A stretch of DNA of 64,000 bases from Nocardia flavorosea (GCF_015477805.1 NZ_JADLQL010000001.1:1302001-1366000); one strand, 5' to 3'; shown: positions 39,061 through 49,759, counted from the first letter of the stretch. A program made the numbers and translations. The notes: generated by a model not told the origin, from the sequence alone.

Positions 39061-39466
39061 TTACGGGCGGCCACCACGAAGTAGCTCGACGAGCATCCAC
39101 CACAATCGATATATACGAACGATCACCGCGCAGCGGCTGACGAACTCTCCCGGTAGTCGCTCACCGGATGTGAGCGACTACCCCCGAATCGCCGATCGCG
39201 TACGGGGAACCGGCCCCGCCGAGCCTGCGGCTGCCGCCTCGGGATCGGCGCCTCGGGATCCATCAGCTTCCCGAATATGCCGCGACCTGGGCCGTGGCGC
39301 GGCCGGGCAGCAGCGGGCGTAGTAGCGGTGACACCGCCGGATCGGTTGTGGCTACCGAAGTAGGGGCGGCATCAGCGCGCCGGATCGACGCGGGCGCAGC
39401 GGCGGGCGCCGGCATGCATCGCAACACCGGCCGGACCAGACCGCAGGGCACCGGCCGGCGCGGGCC
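39061..39466. other. Intergenic region between convergent genes
   Basis: This 406-bp convergent interval contains no recognisable gene. It includes a good hairpin (39153-39181) that could terminate one or both neighbours, and a short direct repeat of CGCCTCGGGATC near 39236-39260. Confidence 0.5.
39153..39181. terminator. Possible bidirectional terminator hairpin
   Basis: GTAGTCGCTCAC (39153-39164) and GTGAGCGACTAC (39170-39181) are perfect inverted arms of 12 bp around a 5-nt loop. They lie between the ends of two convergent genes. No T-run follows on either strand, so it would be a tail-less terminator of the type common in actinobacteria, or another RNA structure. Confidence 0.5.
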
Positions 39467-40180
39467 TCAGTGCGCGGCGTGGTGCGGCGACCGGGCCGCT
39501 GCCGCCTGGCTGCGCAGTTTCTCCACGGTCGCGCCCGGATCGGCAGTGTTGTATATGGCCGAGCCCGCGACGAAGCAGTCGATTCCGGCTTCCGCGGCCT
39601 GCTCGATGGTGTCGGCGTTGATCCCGCCGTCGATCTCCACCACCAGCCGCAGATCGCCCGAGTCGACGAGCCGCCGCACAGCCTTCGCCTTCTCCAGTAC
39701 CGAGGGAATGAACGACTGCCCCCCGAAACCCGGCTCGACACTCATCACCAGCAGCGTGTCGAAGTCGCGGAGAATCTCGAGGTAGGGCTCGATCGGTGTA
39801 TTCGGCTTCACCGACAACCCGGCCTTTGCGCCCGCTGCCCGGATATCCCGCGCCACGCCCACCGGATCGTAGGTCGCTTCGGCGTGGAACGTCACATTGT
39901 AGGCGCCCGCCTCCGCGTACGGCGGCGCCCACCGGGCCGGGTCCTCGATCATCAAGTGACAGTCCAGCGGGATATCGGTGGCCTTCAGCAGGCTCTGCAC
40001 GACCGGCAGACCCAGCGTCAGGTTGGGCACGAAATGCGCGTCCATCACATCGACGTGTAGCCAGTCGGCACTCGCCACCGCCTCGGCCTCATCGGCCAGC
40101 CGCGCGAAATCCGCGGACAGGATGGACGGGGCGATCATCGGGGCCGCCGGACGGGTGAAGGTGGGCTCGGACGCAGTCAC
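39467..40180 (-). CDS. rpe: Ribulose-phosphate 3-epimerase
   Basis: A 237-aa TIM-barrel enzyme interconverting ribulose-5-phosphate and xylulose-5-phosphate. It shows [29 protein letters not shown] (metal ligands), [27 protein letters not shown] and the phosphate-binding [14 protein letters not shown] 40180 is preferred; ATG 15 codons later would start just before APSIL. In mycobacteria it follows rsmB directly; here about 4.5 kb lie between them. Confidence 0.95.
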   Translation of the reverse strand: MTASEPTFTRPAAPMIAPSILSADFARLADEAEAVASADWLHVDVMDAHFVPNLTLGLPVVQSLLKATDIPLDCHLMIEDPARWAPPYAEAGAYNVTFHAEATYDPVGVARDIRAAGAKAGLSVKPNTPIEPYLEILRDFDTLLVMSVEPGFGGQSFIPSVLEKAKAVRRLVDSGDLRLVVEIDGGINADTIEQAAEAGIDCFVAGSAIYNTADPGATVEKLRSQAAAARSPHHAAH

Positions 40181-40316
40181 GCGGCGCAGTCTAGTGCGGA
40201 TCGGCAAAGCCACCGAATGCGCCCGACCGCATTGCCGGGCAGGCGGCCGGCTGCGAATTCTCCGATGCCGAGGGGGCCGAAGCCCGCGCACGCCGGAAAC
40301 CCAGTAACCTGCCAGA

Positions 40317-40739
40317 GTGATCAATACTTCGGCGGAAGAGGGGATTCACGGCTCCCCGGTGGAGATTCGAGTGGCGGCGTCGGTGACACAGCTACCGATC
40401 GTGCGCGGTCTCGCCGAAACTCTGGTCCTGCTCAGCGATTTCACCTTGGACGAGGTCGCCGATATCCGGCTCGCGGTGGACGAGGCGTGTTCGACGCTGA
40501 TCGGCCTGGCAGCCCCCGATACCAGCCTGCACTGCGTGTTCACCATCGGCGAGACCGATCTGCGGGTGCGGGTCGCCGGGATCGCGGCGCGGGAGGGACT
40601 GCCCGATTCACGGAGTTTCGGCTGGCATGTACTGCGTACCCTTACCGATGCGGTGGACGCCCGGCAAGAGTCCTTCGACCAGCAGGTTTCCGGATATCCG
40701 ACAGCGGTCGAGTTCCGTCGGGTCCGGGGGAAAGCGTGA
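40317..40739 (+). CDS. rsbW: Anti-sigma factor, RsbW/UsfX-like
   Basis: A 140-aa GHKL-type ATPase of the SpoIIAB/RsbW family. It has an N-terminal beta strand region ([19 protein letters not shown]), the N-box-like [16 protein letters not shown] and the C-terminal [13 protein letters not shown]. The Asn of the N-box is not seen, as in mycobacterial UsfX. It should hold the adjacent SigF-type sigma factor inactive. Its TGA overlaps the sigF start codon (GTGA, 40736-40739), the usual operon coupling of anti-sigma and sigma factors. Confidence 0.87.
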   Translation: MINTSAEEGIHGSPVEIRVAASVTQLPIVRGLAETLVLLSDFTLDEVADIRLAVDEACSTLIGLAAPDTSLHCVFTIGETDLRVRVAGIAAREGLPDSRSFGWHVLRTLTDAVDARQESFDQQVSGYPTAVEFRRVRGKA

Positions 40740-41656
40740 CCGAACAGGACAAGCCGCTCGACCCTCCGGCCGGCCCGCCCGGTACCCATGGACCGGAGGG
40801 CGATCCGGGCCGGGACGGTGCCACCGCCCCGGCGACAGCGGCAGCCCAGGCCGCAGAGGCCGATGCCGATACGGAGGCGGAACTGGCGGATTCGGGCCAG
40901 GTCGGCGGGTACGACGATGTCGCGGGCTTGTTCACCCAGTTGGCGGCCGCGGAACCGGACTCTGCCCGGCATACCGCGCTCCGTAACGAACTGATCGGCC
41001 GTTGCATTCCGCTGGCCGACCATATCGCCCGCAAGTTCAGTGGCCGCGGGGAACCGTTCGACGATCTGACCCAGGTGGCCCGGGTGGGGCTGGTGCACGC
41101 GGTGGATCGTTTCGATGTGTCGCGCGGTTCGAATTTCCTGTCGTTCGCGGTGCCGACGATCATGGGCGAGGTGCGCCGGTATTTCCGGGACAACACCTGG
41201 GCGATGCGGGTGCCGCGCCGGGTGAAGGAAACCCATCTGCGGATCGGGGCGGCGGTGGATGCGCTGTCGCAGTCGCTGGGCCGGTCGCCGACGGCCAAGG
41301 AGATCGCGGCCGAACTCGATGTCGATCCCGACGAGGTGACACAGGCGGTGATCGCGGGCAACGCCTACCAGCCGACCTCCATCGATGCGGCGTCGGTGGG
41401 CCGGGATACCGATGCCTCGCTGCTGGATACGCTCGGCGAGGAAGAAGCGCAGTTCGACCGGGTCGAGGAGTATGTGGCGATCCGGCCGCTGCTGGCGGGC
41501 CTGCCGGAGCGGGAGCGCCGGATTCTGACGATGCGGTTTTTCGAGTCGATGACCCAGACGCAGATCGCCCAGCAGATGGGGATCTCGCAGATGCACGTGT
41601 CGCGGATTCTCACGAAAACCTTGGCCCGGTTGCGGGAACAGTCGTCGCGGGAGTAG
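40736..41656 (+). CDS. sigF: SigF-type RNA polymerase sigma factor
   Basis: A 306-aa group 3 sigma factor (SigB/SigF). An acidic, Ala/Pro-rich N-terminal extension of about 60 residues is followed by region 2 (IGRCIPLADHIARKFSGRGE, DDLTQVARVGLVHAVDRFD, GEVRRYFRDNTWAMRVPRRV), region 3 (LRIGAAVDALSQSLGRSPT) and region 4 with the HTH TQTQIAQQMGISQMHVSRIL. The start GTG overlaps the rsbW stop. It probably controls a stress regulon; no SigF-type promoter was recognised upstream. Confidence 0.92.
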   Translation: MTEQDKPLDPPAGPPGTHGPEGDPGRDGATAPATAAAQAAEADADTEAELADSGQVGGYDDVAGLFTQLAAAEPDSARHTALRNELIGRCIPLADHIARKFSGRGEPFDDLTQVARVGLVHAVDRFDVSRGSNFLSFAVPTIMGEVRRYFRDNTWAMRVPRRVKETHLRIGAAVDALSQSLGRSPTAKEIAAELDVDPDEVTQAVIAGNAYQPTSIDAASVGRDTDASLLDTLGEEEAQFDRVEEYVAIRPLLAGLPERERRILTMRFFESMTQTQIAQQMGISQMHVSRILTKTLARLREQSSRE

Positions 41657-41867
41657 ACGCGCCGGTTCGTTCCGGGCGACTGTTGTGCCTGCTTCGCCGA
41701 TCGGTCTACCCTCATCTGTGAGAGATCGAGTGGGTAATTATCTCAGCGAACCATTCGCATCGAGGCCCGCGCTTCTCGCAGAGCAGAGCAACCGATGAGC
41801 CGGATCGGCCCGCGATCCGGCACCCGCAGCGCGTCGACGACGATGCGGCAGAAGGTGATGTGAGGCC

Positions 41868-44081
41868 ATGACCACGGAAACCGTCGCCCGCCAATGCACC
41901 CTGTGCGAGGCCCACTGCGGCATCCTGGTGACAGTCGAGGATTCGACAGTCACCAGGATCGAAGGCAACCCCGAGGATGTGCTGTCCAAGGGATACATCT
42001 GCCCCAAGGCGACGGCGATGGCCGGCCTGCACGACGATCCGGACCGGTTGCGCACCCCGGTACGGCGGGTGGGTGACCGGTTCGAGCCGATCGGCTGGGA
42101 CGAGGCGTTCCGCGAGATCGGCGCCCGATTGCGGCAGGTGCGGCGGGACCACGGCCCGCATGCGGTCGGGATGTATCTGGGTAATCCGGCGGCACACAAT
42201 TCGGCGATCATGTACGCCATGGCATTGCGGGCGGGCCTGATGACCCGCAACTTCTATACCGCATCCTCGATCGATCAGTTCCCTCAGGAATTCGTGGCCT
42301 GGCAGATGTACGGCTCGAACTTCCTGATGCCGATCGCCGATATCGATCGCACCGACCGGCTGGTGATCATCGGCGCCAATCCGGCGGTGTCCAACGGTTC
42401 GCTGACCACCATGCCCGGCGCCAAGAATCGGATCAAGCAGGTGCGTGCTCGCGGGGGCAAGGTCGTGGTGATCGACCCGCGGCGTACCGAAACCGCCCGC
42501 CTGGCCGACGAACACGTGCCGGTATTGCCGGGCGGCGATCCCTACCTGTTGCTGGCCGTCCTGCACGTCCTGCTCACCGAGGACCTGTGCGACCGGACGG
42601 CCGTCCGCACCCAGTGCGCCGGATCGGAAACACTGCGGCAGCTGGTATCCGGGTTCTCTCCCGAAGAGGCGGCACCCCACGCCGGTGTCGATGCCGAGAC
42701 CATCCGGCGGCTGGCCCGGGAACACGCGGCGGCGAGATCGGCGGTCGTGTACGCCCGGATCGGGGTCTGCCAGACCTTCACCGGGACGATCACCCACTGG
42801 TTGGTCAACACCGTCAACGCGGTCACCGGAAATCTCGACCGGCCCGGCGGCCAGATGTACGCCACCCCCGCGGTGGACCTGCTGCCGCTGGCGCGGCGGA
42901 TGCCGCCGTTCCACGGTGCCTGGACCGATCGATCGGGCAAGTACAAATCGTTCCGTTTCGAACTGCCGGTGGCCGCGCTGGCCGCCGAAATCCTCGACGA
43001 AGGGCCGGAACAGATCCGCGCCATGATCACGTATGCCGGAAACCCCGTACTGTCCACCCCGCAGCGCGGACAACTGGGCAAAGCGCTGAGTTCGCTGGAT
43101 TTCTATGTGGCCGTGGATATGTACATCACCGAGACCACCCGCCACGCCGATATCATCCTGCCACCGGTATCACCGCTGGAACGCGAGGATCTCGACATTC
43201 TGCTGGCGATGTTCAGCGTCCACAACAACATTCGCTACAACGCGCGGGCGGTCGATGCTCCGGCGGACGGTCTCGAGGACTGGGAGATCATGGCCCGGCT
43301 GACCACCGAGATCCTGCCGCTGCCGTTGCGTTCGCTGACCGGCCGGGCTCTCAACGCGATATTCGCGCGATTCAGCCCGGTACGCGCGGCGGCCCTGGGA
43401 ATCGCGGTCGGTCCGCACGGGATACTGCGCCGGGGCCGTCGCGGCGTCACCCTGGCCAAGGTCCGCGCGGCCCGCGGCGGAATCGATCTGGGACCGTTGC
43501 GGCCCCGGCTGTCTTCCCTCATCGCAACCGCTGACCGGAAGGTGCAGCTCGCCCCGGCACCGTTCGTCGCCGAAGCCCGGAAGCTGCTCGCCGACGCCGG
43601 TTCCGCTCACGACGACGGTTTCGATCTGCGCCTGATCGGACGTCGTCACCTGCGCAGCAACAATTCATGGCTGCACAATGTGCCGTCGATGGTCAAGGGC
43701 CGCGATCGGTGCACCGCGCTGATGCATCCCGGCGATGCCGCCGCCCGTGGCCTGGCCGACGGCGACCAGGCCACCGTCAGCTCGCCGATCGGCGCCATCG
43801 CGGTACCGGTGGAGGTCAGCGCCGATATCCGGCCCGGCACGGTGGCCATCCCGCACGGCTGGGGTCACCGCGAACCCGGCGTGGGCTGGACCGTGGCGGC
43901 CGCGCTGCCGGGCGCGAATGTCAACCTGTTGCACGATCCCGAGCAGGTGGACCGGATCTCCGGGACCGCCGCGGTGAACAGCACCTGGGTCAAGATCGAA
44001 CCGGCAACGCAACGGCCGCTGCCGGCCGATACCGCCCAGAGGGCCGCGGCGTCGGACGCGGCGTCCGGGCAAGCCGAGTAG
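41868..44081 (+). CDS. Molybdopterin-dependent oxidoreductase (FdhF/Nap-like)
   Basis: A 737-aa protein with an N-terminal [4Fe-4S] motif C-x2-C-x3-C-x26-C (CTLCEAHCG, then GYICPKA), the molybdopterin-guanine-dinucleotide binding domains (IGANPAVSNGSLTTMPGAKN, VVVIDPRRTETARLAD) and a C-terminal MGD-binding domain (NNSWLHNVPSMVKG, GHRE). It belongs to the DMSO reductase superfamily, near assimilatory nitrate reductase or formate dehydrogenase-like proteins. No signal peptide or partner subunits are adjacent, so it is probably cytoplasmic and its electron partner is unknown. Confidence 0.87.
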   Translation: MTTETVARQCTLCEAHCGILVTVEDSTVTRIEGNPEDVLSKGYICPKATAMAGLHDDPDRLRTPVRRVGDRFEPIGWDEAFREIGARLRQVRRDHGPHAVGMYLGNPAAHNSAIMYAMALRAGLMTRNFYTASSIDQFPQEFVAWQMYGSNFLMPIADIDRTDRLVIIGANPAVSNGSLTTMPGAKNRIKQVRARGGKVVVIDPRRTETARLADEHVPVLPGGDPYLLLAVLHVLLTEDLCDRTAVRTQCAGSETLRQLVSGFSPEEAAPHAGVDAETIRRLAREHAAARSAVVYARIGVCQTFTGTITHWLVNTVNAVTGNLDRPGGQMYATPAVDLLPLARRMPPFHGAWTDRSGKYKSFRFELPVAALAAEILDEGPEQIRAMITYAGNPVLSTPQRGQLGKALSSLDFYVAVDMYITETTRHADIILPPVSPLEREDLDILLAMFSVHNNIRYNARAVDAPADGLEDWEIMARLTTEILPLPLRSLTGRALNAIFARFSPVRAAALGIAVGPHGILRRGRRGVTLAKVRAARGGIDLGPLRPRLSSLIATADRKVQLAPAPFVAEARKLLADAGSAHDDGFDLRLIGRRHLRSNNSWLHNVPSMVKGRDRCTALMHPGDAAARGLADGDQATVSSPIGAIAVPVEVSADIRPGTVAIPHGWGHREPGVGWTVAAALPGANVNLLHDPEQVDRISGTAAVNSTWVKIEPATQRPLPADTAQRAAASDAASGQAE

Positions 44082-44268
44082 GCGGACGCATCCTGGGGCA
44101 GTGCGCCGAACGTGCACTTCCGCCGCCCCGCGGACTGGTCGCGATTCGATCGGCGTACCGGCCCGCAGCGACCGAATCACCGACTGCGCCGCGATGCCGG
44201 ATACTCCGGGGCTGCCTGTTCGAGTCGATGGCCGGCCTGCGATATGGAAAAGCCCCGTCGTCGCGCGG

Positions 44269-44622
44269 CTATGCACCGGCTCCCTGTGCCCTTGCTCGGC
44301 GCAGCTTTGCGGGAGCGGCGAGCCACCACGCGGCGTCGAGCAGTTCACGCAGGTGCTCTGTATCGATATGCGCCAAGTCGATGAGGATGTAGGGATATCC
44401 GTCGTAATGCGCAGTGGTGTAGAAGGCCGGATCGCCGGAAGCCAGTAAGGCTTGTTTCTCCGCCATCTCACATCGCAGTGCCAGACCGCCCTCGGCCTCC
44501 GTGCGCAGCCGGGCGAAACTCTTACCCGACACTTTCAGTGCCGGGGTCCGGTAGGAGGTGGATTCCGCGACCTCCGGTAGTTCGGTGGCCAGCCGGACGA
44601 CGTTCTCCCAGGTGAGGCTCAT
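44269..44622 (-). CDS. MmcQ/YjbR-family protein
   Basis: A 117-aa small protein of the MmcQ/YjbR family (CyaY-like fold), with LTWENVVRLATELPEVAEST, FARLRTEAEGGLALRCEMAEK and the conserved C-terminal LIDLAHIDTEHLRELLDAAWW. The family may bind DNA or nucleotides, but no function is settled. It lies downstream of and convergent with the molybdopterin enzyme gene. Confidence 0.84.
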   Translation of the reverse strand: MSLTWENVVRLATELPEVAESTSYRTPALKVSGKSFARLRTEAEGGLALRCEMAEKQALLASGDPAFYTTAHYDGYPYILIDLAHIDTEHLRELLDAAWWLAAPAKLRRARAQGAGA

Positions 44623-44688
44623 ACCACCGAGTCTGCCCGGACCGGCGGCGGCAGGCTTGGAAATCTGTCGCCTACCGCCCGCACACCA

Positions 44689-47073
44689 CTACCGCGGTTT
44701 GCGCAACGCGGCCACGAACATGGCGTCGGTGCCGTGCCGGTGCGGCCACAACTGCACCGTGGGGCCGGGACCGAGCCCGGTGACGCCGGGTAACAGTTCG
44801 CGGGCGTCCAACTGTTCGGCTCCGGTGCGGCGCACCGTATCCGTGACCACCGCAACGGTTTCGGGGAGATGCGGGGAACAGGTCGAATAGACCAGCACAC
44901 CGCCGGGTCGCAGCAGCTCCCATGCCGCGGCCACCAATTCGCGCTGCAGCGTCACCAGGTCCGGGATATCACCGGGGGTGCGGCGCCAGCGGGCCTCCGG
45001 ACGGCGCCGCAGGGCACCGAGCCCGGTGCACGGGGCGTCGACCAGGATCCGGTCGTAGCCGGCGGACAGGCCACTGTCCCGGCCGTCGGCGATATGCACC
45101 TCGACCGGCATGCCCCGGGTCGCCGAACGGACCAATTCGGCACGATGCGCGGCCGGTTCCACCGCGTCCACCCGGTAACCGTCGATACCGGCGAGCGCAC
45201 CGAGCAGCGCGGTTTTACCGCCGGGCCCCGCGCAGAGATCGAGCCAGCGGCCGTTATCGGATCCGTGTAGCGGCGCGCGGGTGAGCGCGAGCGCCACGAG
45301 TTGGCTGCCCTCGTCCTGCACCGCCGCCATCCCCTCGCGGACCGGTTCCAGCGCGCCCGGGTCACCGCCCTCGAGGTACACGGCGTACGGGGACCAGCGG
45401 CCTTCCTCACCACCGGTGACGAGCGCGAGTTCCTCCGCGGTGATATCGCCGGGACGGGCCACCAGATGCACCACCGGGCGGGCGTCGTCGGCGGCGAGCA
45501 GATCACGCAGTTCGCCCGCGTCGGCGCCGAGCGCGTCGGCGAACGCCTGGGCGACCCATTCCGGATGCGCGTATTCGAAAGCCAGCCGGCCGATCGGGTC
45601 CGGCGGGGCGAGCCGCGCCACCCAGTCCTCCGGCGTGCGTTCGGCGACGCGGCGCAGCACGGCATTGACGAAACCGGCCCGGCTCGCACCGGATTCGGCC
45701 CGCGCGAGTTCCACCGCGGTGTGCACCGCGGCATGCGGCTCGACACGAGTACGCAGCAACTGATAGGTGCCCAGGCGTAGGACATCCAGCAGCGGACCGT
45801 CGATCTCCGTGACCGCCCGACCGGCGCATTCGGCGATCACCGCATCGAGCACGCCGAGGCTGCGACAAGCGCCGTAGCCCAATTCGGTGGCCAGTGCGGC
45901 ATCGCGGCCCTGCACCGAGTATTCGCGCAGGAACGCCGGGAGCACCAGATTGGCGTAGGCATCCCGCTCCCGGACCGCCCGCAGGGTTTCCAGCGCTACA
46001 GTGCGCGCCGGATCCTTGGCCCGGCGTTCGGGGGACTCTCCGCGCCCGGGGCGCGTCCGGCCCGCTCCGGAGCCCTTACCTGGGCCGGATGTCCTGGATC
46101 CCGCACCCGAACGCCGGTATGCATCATCGCGCCGGCTCGGACCGTTCGCACCGCGCCTGTCGCCGCCCCCGGCGGCACGGGAGCCGAAAGAGCGCGCGGA
46201 AGTATCTGCACGCCGGCCCGCACCCATATCGCGGCGCCCGGCCGAACGCGGACCGTCCCCGCTGCCGCCACGGCCGCCGGTACCGCGGTCATCCGGTCCG
46301 CGCCCGCGTCCTTCGCGACGGGCCGGCCCCTCATTCGGGTAGCCGGTCCGTTCCCCACCCGATCGCGACGGTTTCCCGTCCGGTCCGATATCCCCACGCC
46401 GGTCACCCTGCATCGAGCCGACCGAGCGATCGCGACCCGGCCGCGCCCCCGCCGCCGAGCCGGCTCCGCGCCCTCGCCCTGCGCCGCGCCCCGGCCCCTC
46501 GGCCCGGTGACCGGGCCGTTCGCGCGAGGATTTCCCGCTGTACCCCGGTTCCCTACGCCGGTCGCCTGGCGCCGAGCGATCGCGACCCGGTCGCTCCCCC
46601 GCCGCGAAATCGCCCCGCAGGCCCTGTCCGTCGCTGCGATCCGACGCCTTGCTCCGGTATTCGGGCCGTTCTGCGCCAGAGCGTGAAGATTTCCCGCGAT
46701 ATCCGGTGTCCTTACGGCGATCACCGGATCCGCCCCCGCTTCCCGGCTGCCGCTGCTCGCTCGCCGCGGAATCACCCCGGCCCCGACTGTCGTCGGGTTT
46801 TCGTCCGGTTCCGTTGCGACCGGAACTGCCAGGCTTCGAATCCTGCGCCCGCCTGCCGGTACGATCGTCGCGCGACGAATCCGCGGTCCCCGGGCGATCC
46901 CGGCCGGTACCGGAGCGCTTCTGCGGACGCGGATCAGGGGCGTTCCGATCGCCCTGCCCTACCGCGCCGCGGTCGGCGTCCGATTCACGGCCCACGGCGT
47001 CGCGCCTGTTGTCGGCGGATTCGCGTCCGGAGTGGCGCCGGAAGCCACGCGGCCGCTCGCCCGGGCCGGTCAT
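44689..47073 (-). CDS. rsmB: 16S rRNA (cytosine-967)-C5 methyltransferase with long disordered N-terminus
   Basis: A 794-aa protein. From about residue 350 onward it is a standard RsmB: NusB-like domain ([38 protein letters not shown]), then the methyltransferase with [19 protein letters not shown], the two catalytic Cys in [18 protein letters not shown] and [10 protein letters not shown]. Residues 1-350 are a low-complexity Arg/Gly/Ser/Asp-rich string with repeated GRDRS and SGKSSR-like phrases and no Trp, Leu or Ile core. Its ATG overlaps the fmt stop by 4 nt, which supports the long start. Mycobacterial RsmB is about 457 aa, so the extension is large. Confidence 0.9.
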   Translation of the reverse strand: MTGPGERPRGFRRHSGRESADNRRDAVGRESDADRGAVGQGDRNAPDPRPQKRSGTGRDRPGTADSSRDDRTGRRAQDSKPGSSGRNGTGRKPDDSRGRGDSAASEQRQPGSGGGSGDRRKDTGYRGKSSRSGAERPEYRSKASDRSDGQGLRGDFAAGERPGRDRSAPGDRRREPGYSGKSSRERPGHRAEGPGRGAGRGRGAGSAAGARPGRDRSVGSMQGDRRGDIGPDGKPSRSGGERTGYPNEGPARREGRGRGPDDRGTGGRGGSGDGPRSAGRRDMGAGRRADTSARSFGSRAAGGGDRRGANGPSRRDDAYRRSGAGSRTSGPGKGSGAGRTRPGRGESPERRAKDPARTVALETLRAVRERDAYANLVLPAFLREYSVQGRDAALATELGYGACRSLGVLDAVIAECAGRAVTEIDGPLLDVLRLGTYQLLRTRVEPHAAVHTAVELARAESGASRAGFVNAVLRRVAERTPEDWVARLAPPDPIGRLAFEYAHPEWVAQAFADALGADAGELRDLLAADDARPVVHLVARPGDITAEELALVTGGEEGRWSPYAVYLEGGDPGALEPVREGMAAVQDEGSQLVALALTRAPLHGSDNGRWLDLCAGPGGKTALLGALAGIDGYRVDAVEPAAHRAELVRSATRGMPVEVHIADGRDSGLSAGYDRILVDAPCTGLGALRRRPEARWRRTPGDIPDLVTLQRELVAAAWELLRPGGVLVYSTCSPHLPETVAVVTDTVRRTGAEQLDARELLPGVTGLGPGPTVQLWPHRHGTDAMFVAALRKPR

Positions 47074-47990
47074 TCGACCACCGCGCCCGGCTCCAGGCGG
47101 GCGCCACGGGCCCAGTCCAGCGCCGCCATCATGCGTTTACCCTGCGGCTGCACCCGGTCCAGCCGGACCGCGGTCGTCGCGGTGCCGATGTAGACGCCCG
47201 TTTTGCGTACGTCGATCCGCCGTTCCGGCAGCACTTCCTCGACCAGCTCCACCGGGCCCAGTTTGAGCCGGCTACCGGCCACGGTTGTCCAGGCGCCCGG
47301 GTGCGGAGTCACCGCCCGGATAGCGCGGCCGACCGCCAGCGCGGGCTGATCCCAGCGCACCTGGGCCGCCTCCACAGTGATCTTCGGTGCATAGGACACC
47401 CCCTCGGTGGGCTGCGGAATCGCCTGCAGCGTCCCGTCCTCCACACCGTGCAGCGTCTGTTCCAGCAGGGCCGCCCCACTGTCGGCCAGCCGGGCCAGCA
47501 GGTCACCGGCGGTATCGGTGACCGCGATCCGTTCGGTCACCACGCCGTAGACCGGTCCGGTGTCCAGCCCCGTTTCGATCCGGAACGTGGAGGCGCCGGT
47601 GATCTCGTCACCCGCCGCGATGGCCGCCTGTACCGGAGCCGCGCCGCGCCATGCCGGAAGCAGGGAGAAATGCAGATTGATCCAGCCGTGGCGCGGGATA
47701 TCCAGCACTTCCGCGGGCAGCAGCGCGCCGTAGGCGACCACCGGGCAGCACTCCGGCGCTAGCTCGGTGAGCGCTTCGACGAATTCGGGTTCGGCGGGTT
47801 TGCGCGGTGTCAGTACCGGAATACCGCATTCGTCGGCGAGCTGCCCGACCGGCGAACGCTGCAATTTCCGGCCGCGACCGGCCACCGCGTCCGGGCGGGT
47901 GACCACGGCGATCACCTCGTGCCGCGATTCGATCAGCCGGCGCAACGACGGTACGGCCGGCTCGGGGGTGCCGGCGAAGACTATTCGCAT
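47070..47990 (-). CDS. fmt: Methionyl-tRNA formyltransferase
   Basis: A 306-aa enzyme that formylates initiator Met-tRNA using 10-formyl-THF. It begins [20 protein letters not shown]. The catalytic region includes [20 protein letters not shown] (Asn, His) and the SLLPAWRG tRNA-binding loop; a C-terminal beta-barrel covers residues about 210-306. Its ATG shares a base with the def stop (TGATG) and its stop overlaps rsmB, so the three translation genes are coupled. Confidence 0.96.
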   Translation of the reverse strand: MRIVFAGTPEPAVPSLRRLIESRHEVIAVVTRPDAVAGRGRKLQRSPVGQLADECGIPVLTPRKPAEPEFVEALTELAPECCPVVAYGALLPAEVLDIPRHGWINLHFSLLPAWRGAAPVQAAIAAGDEITGASTFRIETGLDTGPVYGVVTERIAVTDTAGDLLARLADSGAALLEQTLHGVEDGTLQAIPQPTEGVSYAPKITVEAAQVRWDQPALAVGRAIRAVTPHPGAWTTVAGSRLKLGPVELVEEVLPERRIDVRKTGVYIGTATTAVRLDRVQPQGKRMMAALDWARGARLEPGAVVE

Positions 47991-48532
47991 CAGCTGTCCC
48001 GCTCGGCCAGCGCGCGACTCGGCCGAACGGTGATACCGGCCGCGAACCAGTCGGACTCGCGGATGGTCCGCATGGCCTGTTTACGTTCGGGGGAATCCAG
48101 CCGGTCGATGAACAGGATGCCGTCCAGATGATCGGTTTCGTGCTGGACGCAGCGCGCCAGCAGTCCCTCGGCCGCGAACTCGACCGGTGCACCGTTCATA
48201 TCGACTCCGGTCGCGCGCACTCGCATCGCCCGGCGGGTGTCGTGATTGACCCCGGGTATCGATAGGCAGCCCTCCGGCCCTATCTGTTCCTCCTCGTCGA
48301 GGGCGGTCCAGACCGGGTTGATCAGATGGCCGCGGGCATCGCGGGTGTCGTAGACGAAAACCCGCAGGCCGACCCCGATCTGCGGCGCAGCCATCCCCAC
48401 CCCGCCGTCGTCGTACATGGTGTCGGTCAGATCGGTCACCAGCTGCCGCAGTTCGGGGCCGAATTCGGTGACCTCGGTCGCGCGGGCTCGCAGGATCGGA
48501 TCGCCGAACAGGCGGACGGACTGGACGGTCAA
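47990..48532 (-). CDS. def: Peptide deformylase
   Basis: A 180-aa metalloenzyme removing the N-formyl group from new proteins. The motifs are [15 protein letters not shown] (Met instead of the usual Leu), EGCLSIPGV (Cys metal ligand) and QHETDHLDG (HExxH). TTG 48532 ([12 protein letters not shown]) is chosen because GGGAG lies 6 bases upstream and the family starts there; the frame upstream has no better codon. It is coupled to fmt. Confidence 0.93.
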   Translation of the reverse strand: MTVQSVRLFGDPILRARATEVTEFGPELRQLVTDLTDTMYDDGGVGMAAPQIGVGLRVFVYDTRDARGHLINPVWTALDEEEQIGPEGCLSIPGVNHDTRRAMRVRATGVDMNGAPVEFAAEGLLARCVQHETDHLDGILFIDRLDSPERKQAMRTIRESDWFAAGITVRPSRALAERDS

Positions 48533-48682
48533 GGTCGGCTCCCGGAGACATGAGACAGGGCAGAAAGAAACCATTCTAGGTCGCCCCGGGCACCTGCCGG
48601 CACGTCCGGGGTCTTCGCACCCGCAAGCTCGATGCGGGCATCCGGGGACCCGAAGGTCCGGGCCGCCCGTACTCATGGTGTC

Positions 48683-49711
48683 TCAGATATTGCCGCCGAT
48701 GATCACCTGGGGAATACCGGTGCCGAGCGCGACCGGCCGGCAGACCGGTTCCGGCGCACGCTCCGGATCGAGCACCTCGAGCACCAGTTGCGCGACGAAC
48801 GGGTCGTACACCATGTGGAAGTGCCCGGTGAGATCCGCGGGGCAGCGATCCTGCACGACGATGTTCTCGGCGCCGGGCCCGTGCAGGGCGATGTTCTCGA
48901 ACGGCTGGATCATCTCGTCGACCCGGCTGCCGATCGTCACGTACCGGACTCCGGGGACGGTGTCGCCACCGGCATTGAGTTCCTGCATGAACGGCGACCC
49001 TTGTGCCTGCTGCACGGCGGCCACCGAGATCGTCTTCTCCGCGACGGTCAGCGCGCCGGGTATCTGCTGGGCCACCGGCACCAGTCCGTACATGACACCG
49101 CCGTAGGTGGGCGACGCAAGACCGACCCAGGTGTCGACGGCGGGTGCACCGCCGAGTTTGTTGACGTAGTAACGGGTCATATTGGCGCCCTGGGAGAAAC
49201 CCACCAGATCCACCCGGGCCGCCCGGGTGGTGGTCCGGACCCGGTCCACGAAGGCGGCGAATTGGTGAGCGCTGAGCACGATATCCTCGGTGCCGAAGCT
49301 GACCGCGCCCGGTTTACCGCCGTAGTTGAGCGCGAAAACGCAGAATCCCGCATCCACCAGTCGCGGGCCGATGGCCGACCAGTCGGTGTAAGCGCTCGCG
49401 TCGGTGCCGTGGGCCAGGATCACCGGACGCGGATGGTCCGCGTCCGGGACACAACCGAAATCGTTGACGCCCCGCGGCGCGGCGGCGGGATGATCCTTCA
49501 TGTACAGCACGGCGCCCAGATGATCCGCCTGCGGCGGTGCCCATTCGGTGGGCACCGCCGGTGCGGGATATCCCGCCGGCTGGGCGACGCCTGCGACGGT
49601 ACCCAGCAGTACCGACCCAGCCAGTGCCACGGCCACCGTCAGCACGCGCCTGCCGAGCCCGCCGCCCCGGCGGGCCGACCACAGAATACGTTTCACCACA
49701 CAATCTTCCAC
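48683..49711 (-). CDS. Secreted lipase/esterase-like alpha/beta hydrolase
   Basis: A 342-aa exported hydrolase. After a basic start the helix VLTVAVALAGSVLLGTVAGV precedes a likely cleavage near AQPAG. The body has ILAHGTDASAYTDW (oxyanion region), the nucleophile elbow VDLVGFSQGAN near residue 173 (G-x-S-x-G) and a C-terminal His in TGHFHMVYD. It resembles class 2 lipases of actinobacteria. GTG 49711 is the longest start; GTG codons a few residues later (VVKRILW) are equally possible. Confidence 0.84.
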   Translation of the reverse strand: MEDCVVKRILWSARRGGGLGRRVLTVAVALAGSVLLGTVAGVAQPAGYPAPAVPTEWAPPQADHLGAVLYMKDHPAAAPRGVNDFGCVPDADHPRPVILAHGTDASAYTDWSAIGPRLVDAGFCVFALNYGGKPGAVSFGTEDIVLSAHQFAAFVDRVRTTTRAARVDLVGFSQGANMTRYYVNKLGGAPAVDTWVGLASPTYGGVMYGLVPVAQQIPGALTVAEKTISVAAVQQAQGSPFMQELNAGGDTVPGVRYVTIGSRVDEMIQPFENIALHGPGAENIVVQDRCPADLTGHFHMVYDPFVAQLVLEVLDPERAPEPVCRPVALGTGIPQVIIGGNI

Positions 49712-49759
49712 CCCTGCCCGTCCTCCGGAAAACCGGTGGCCGAGGTCTTGATCACCCCG

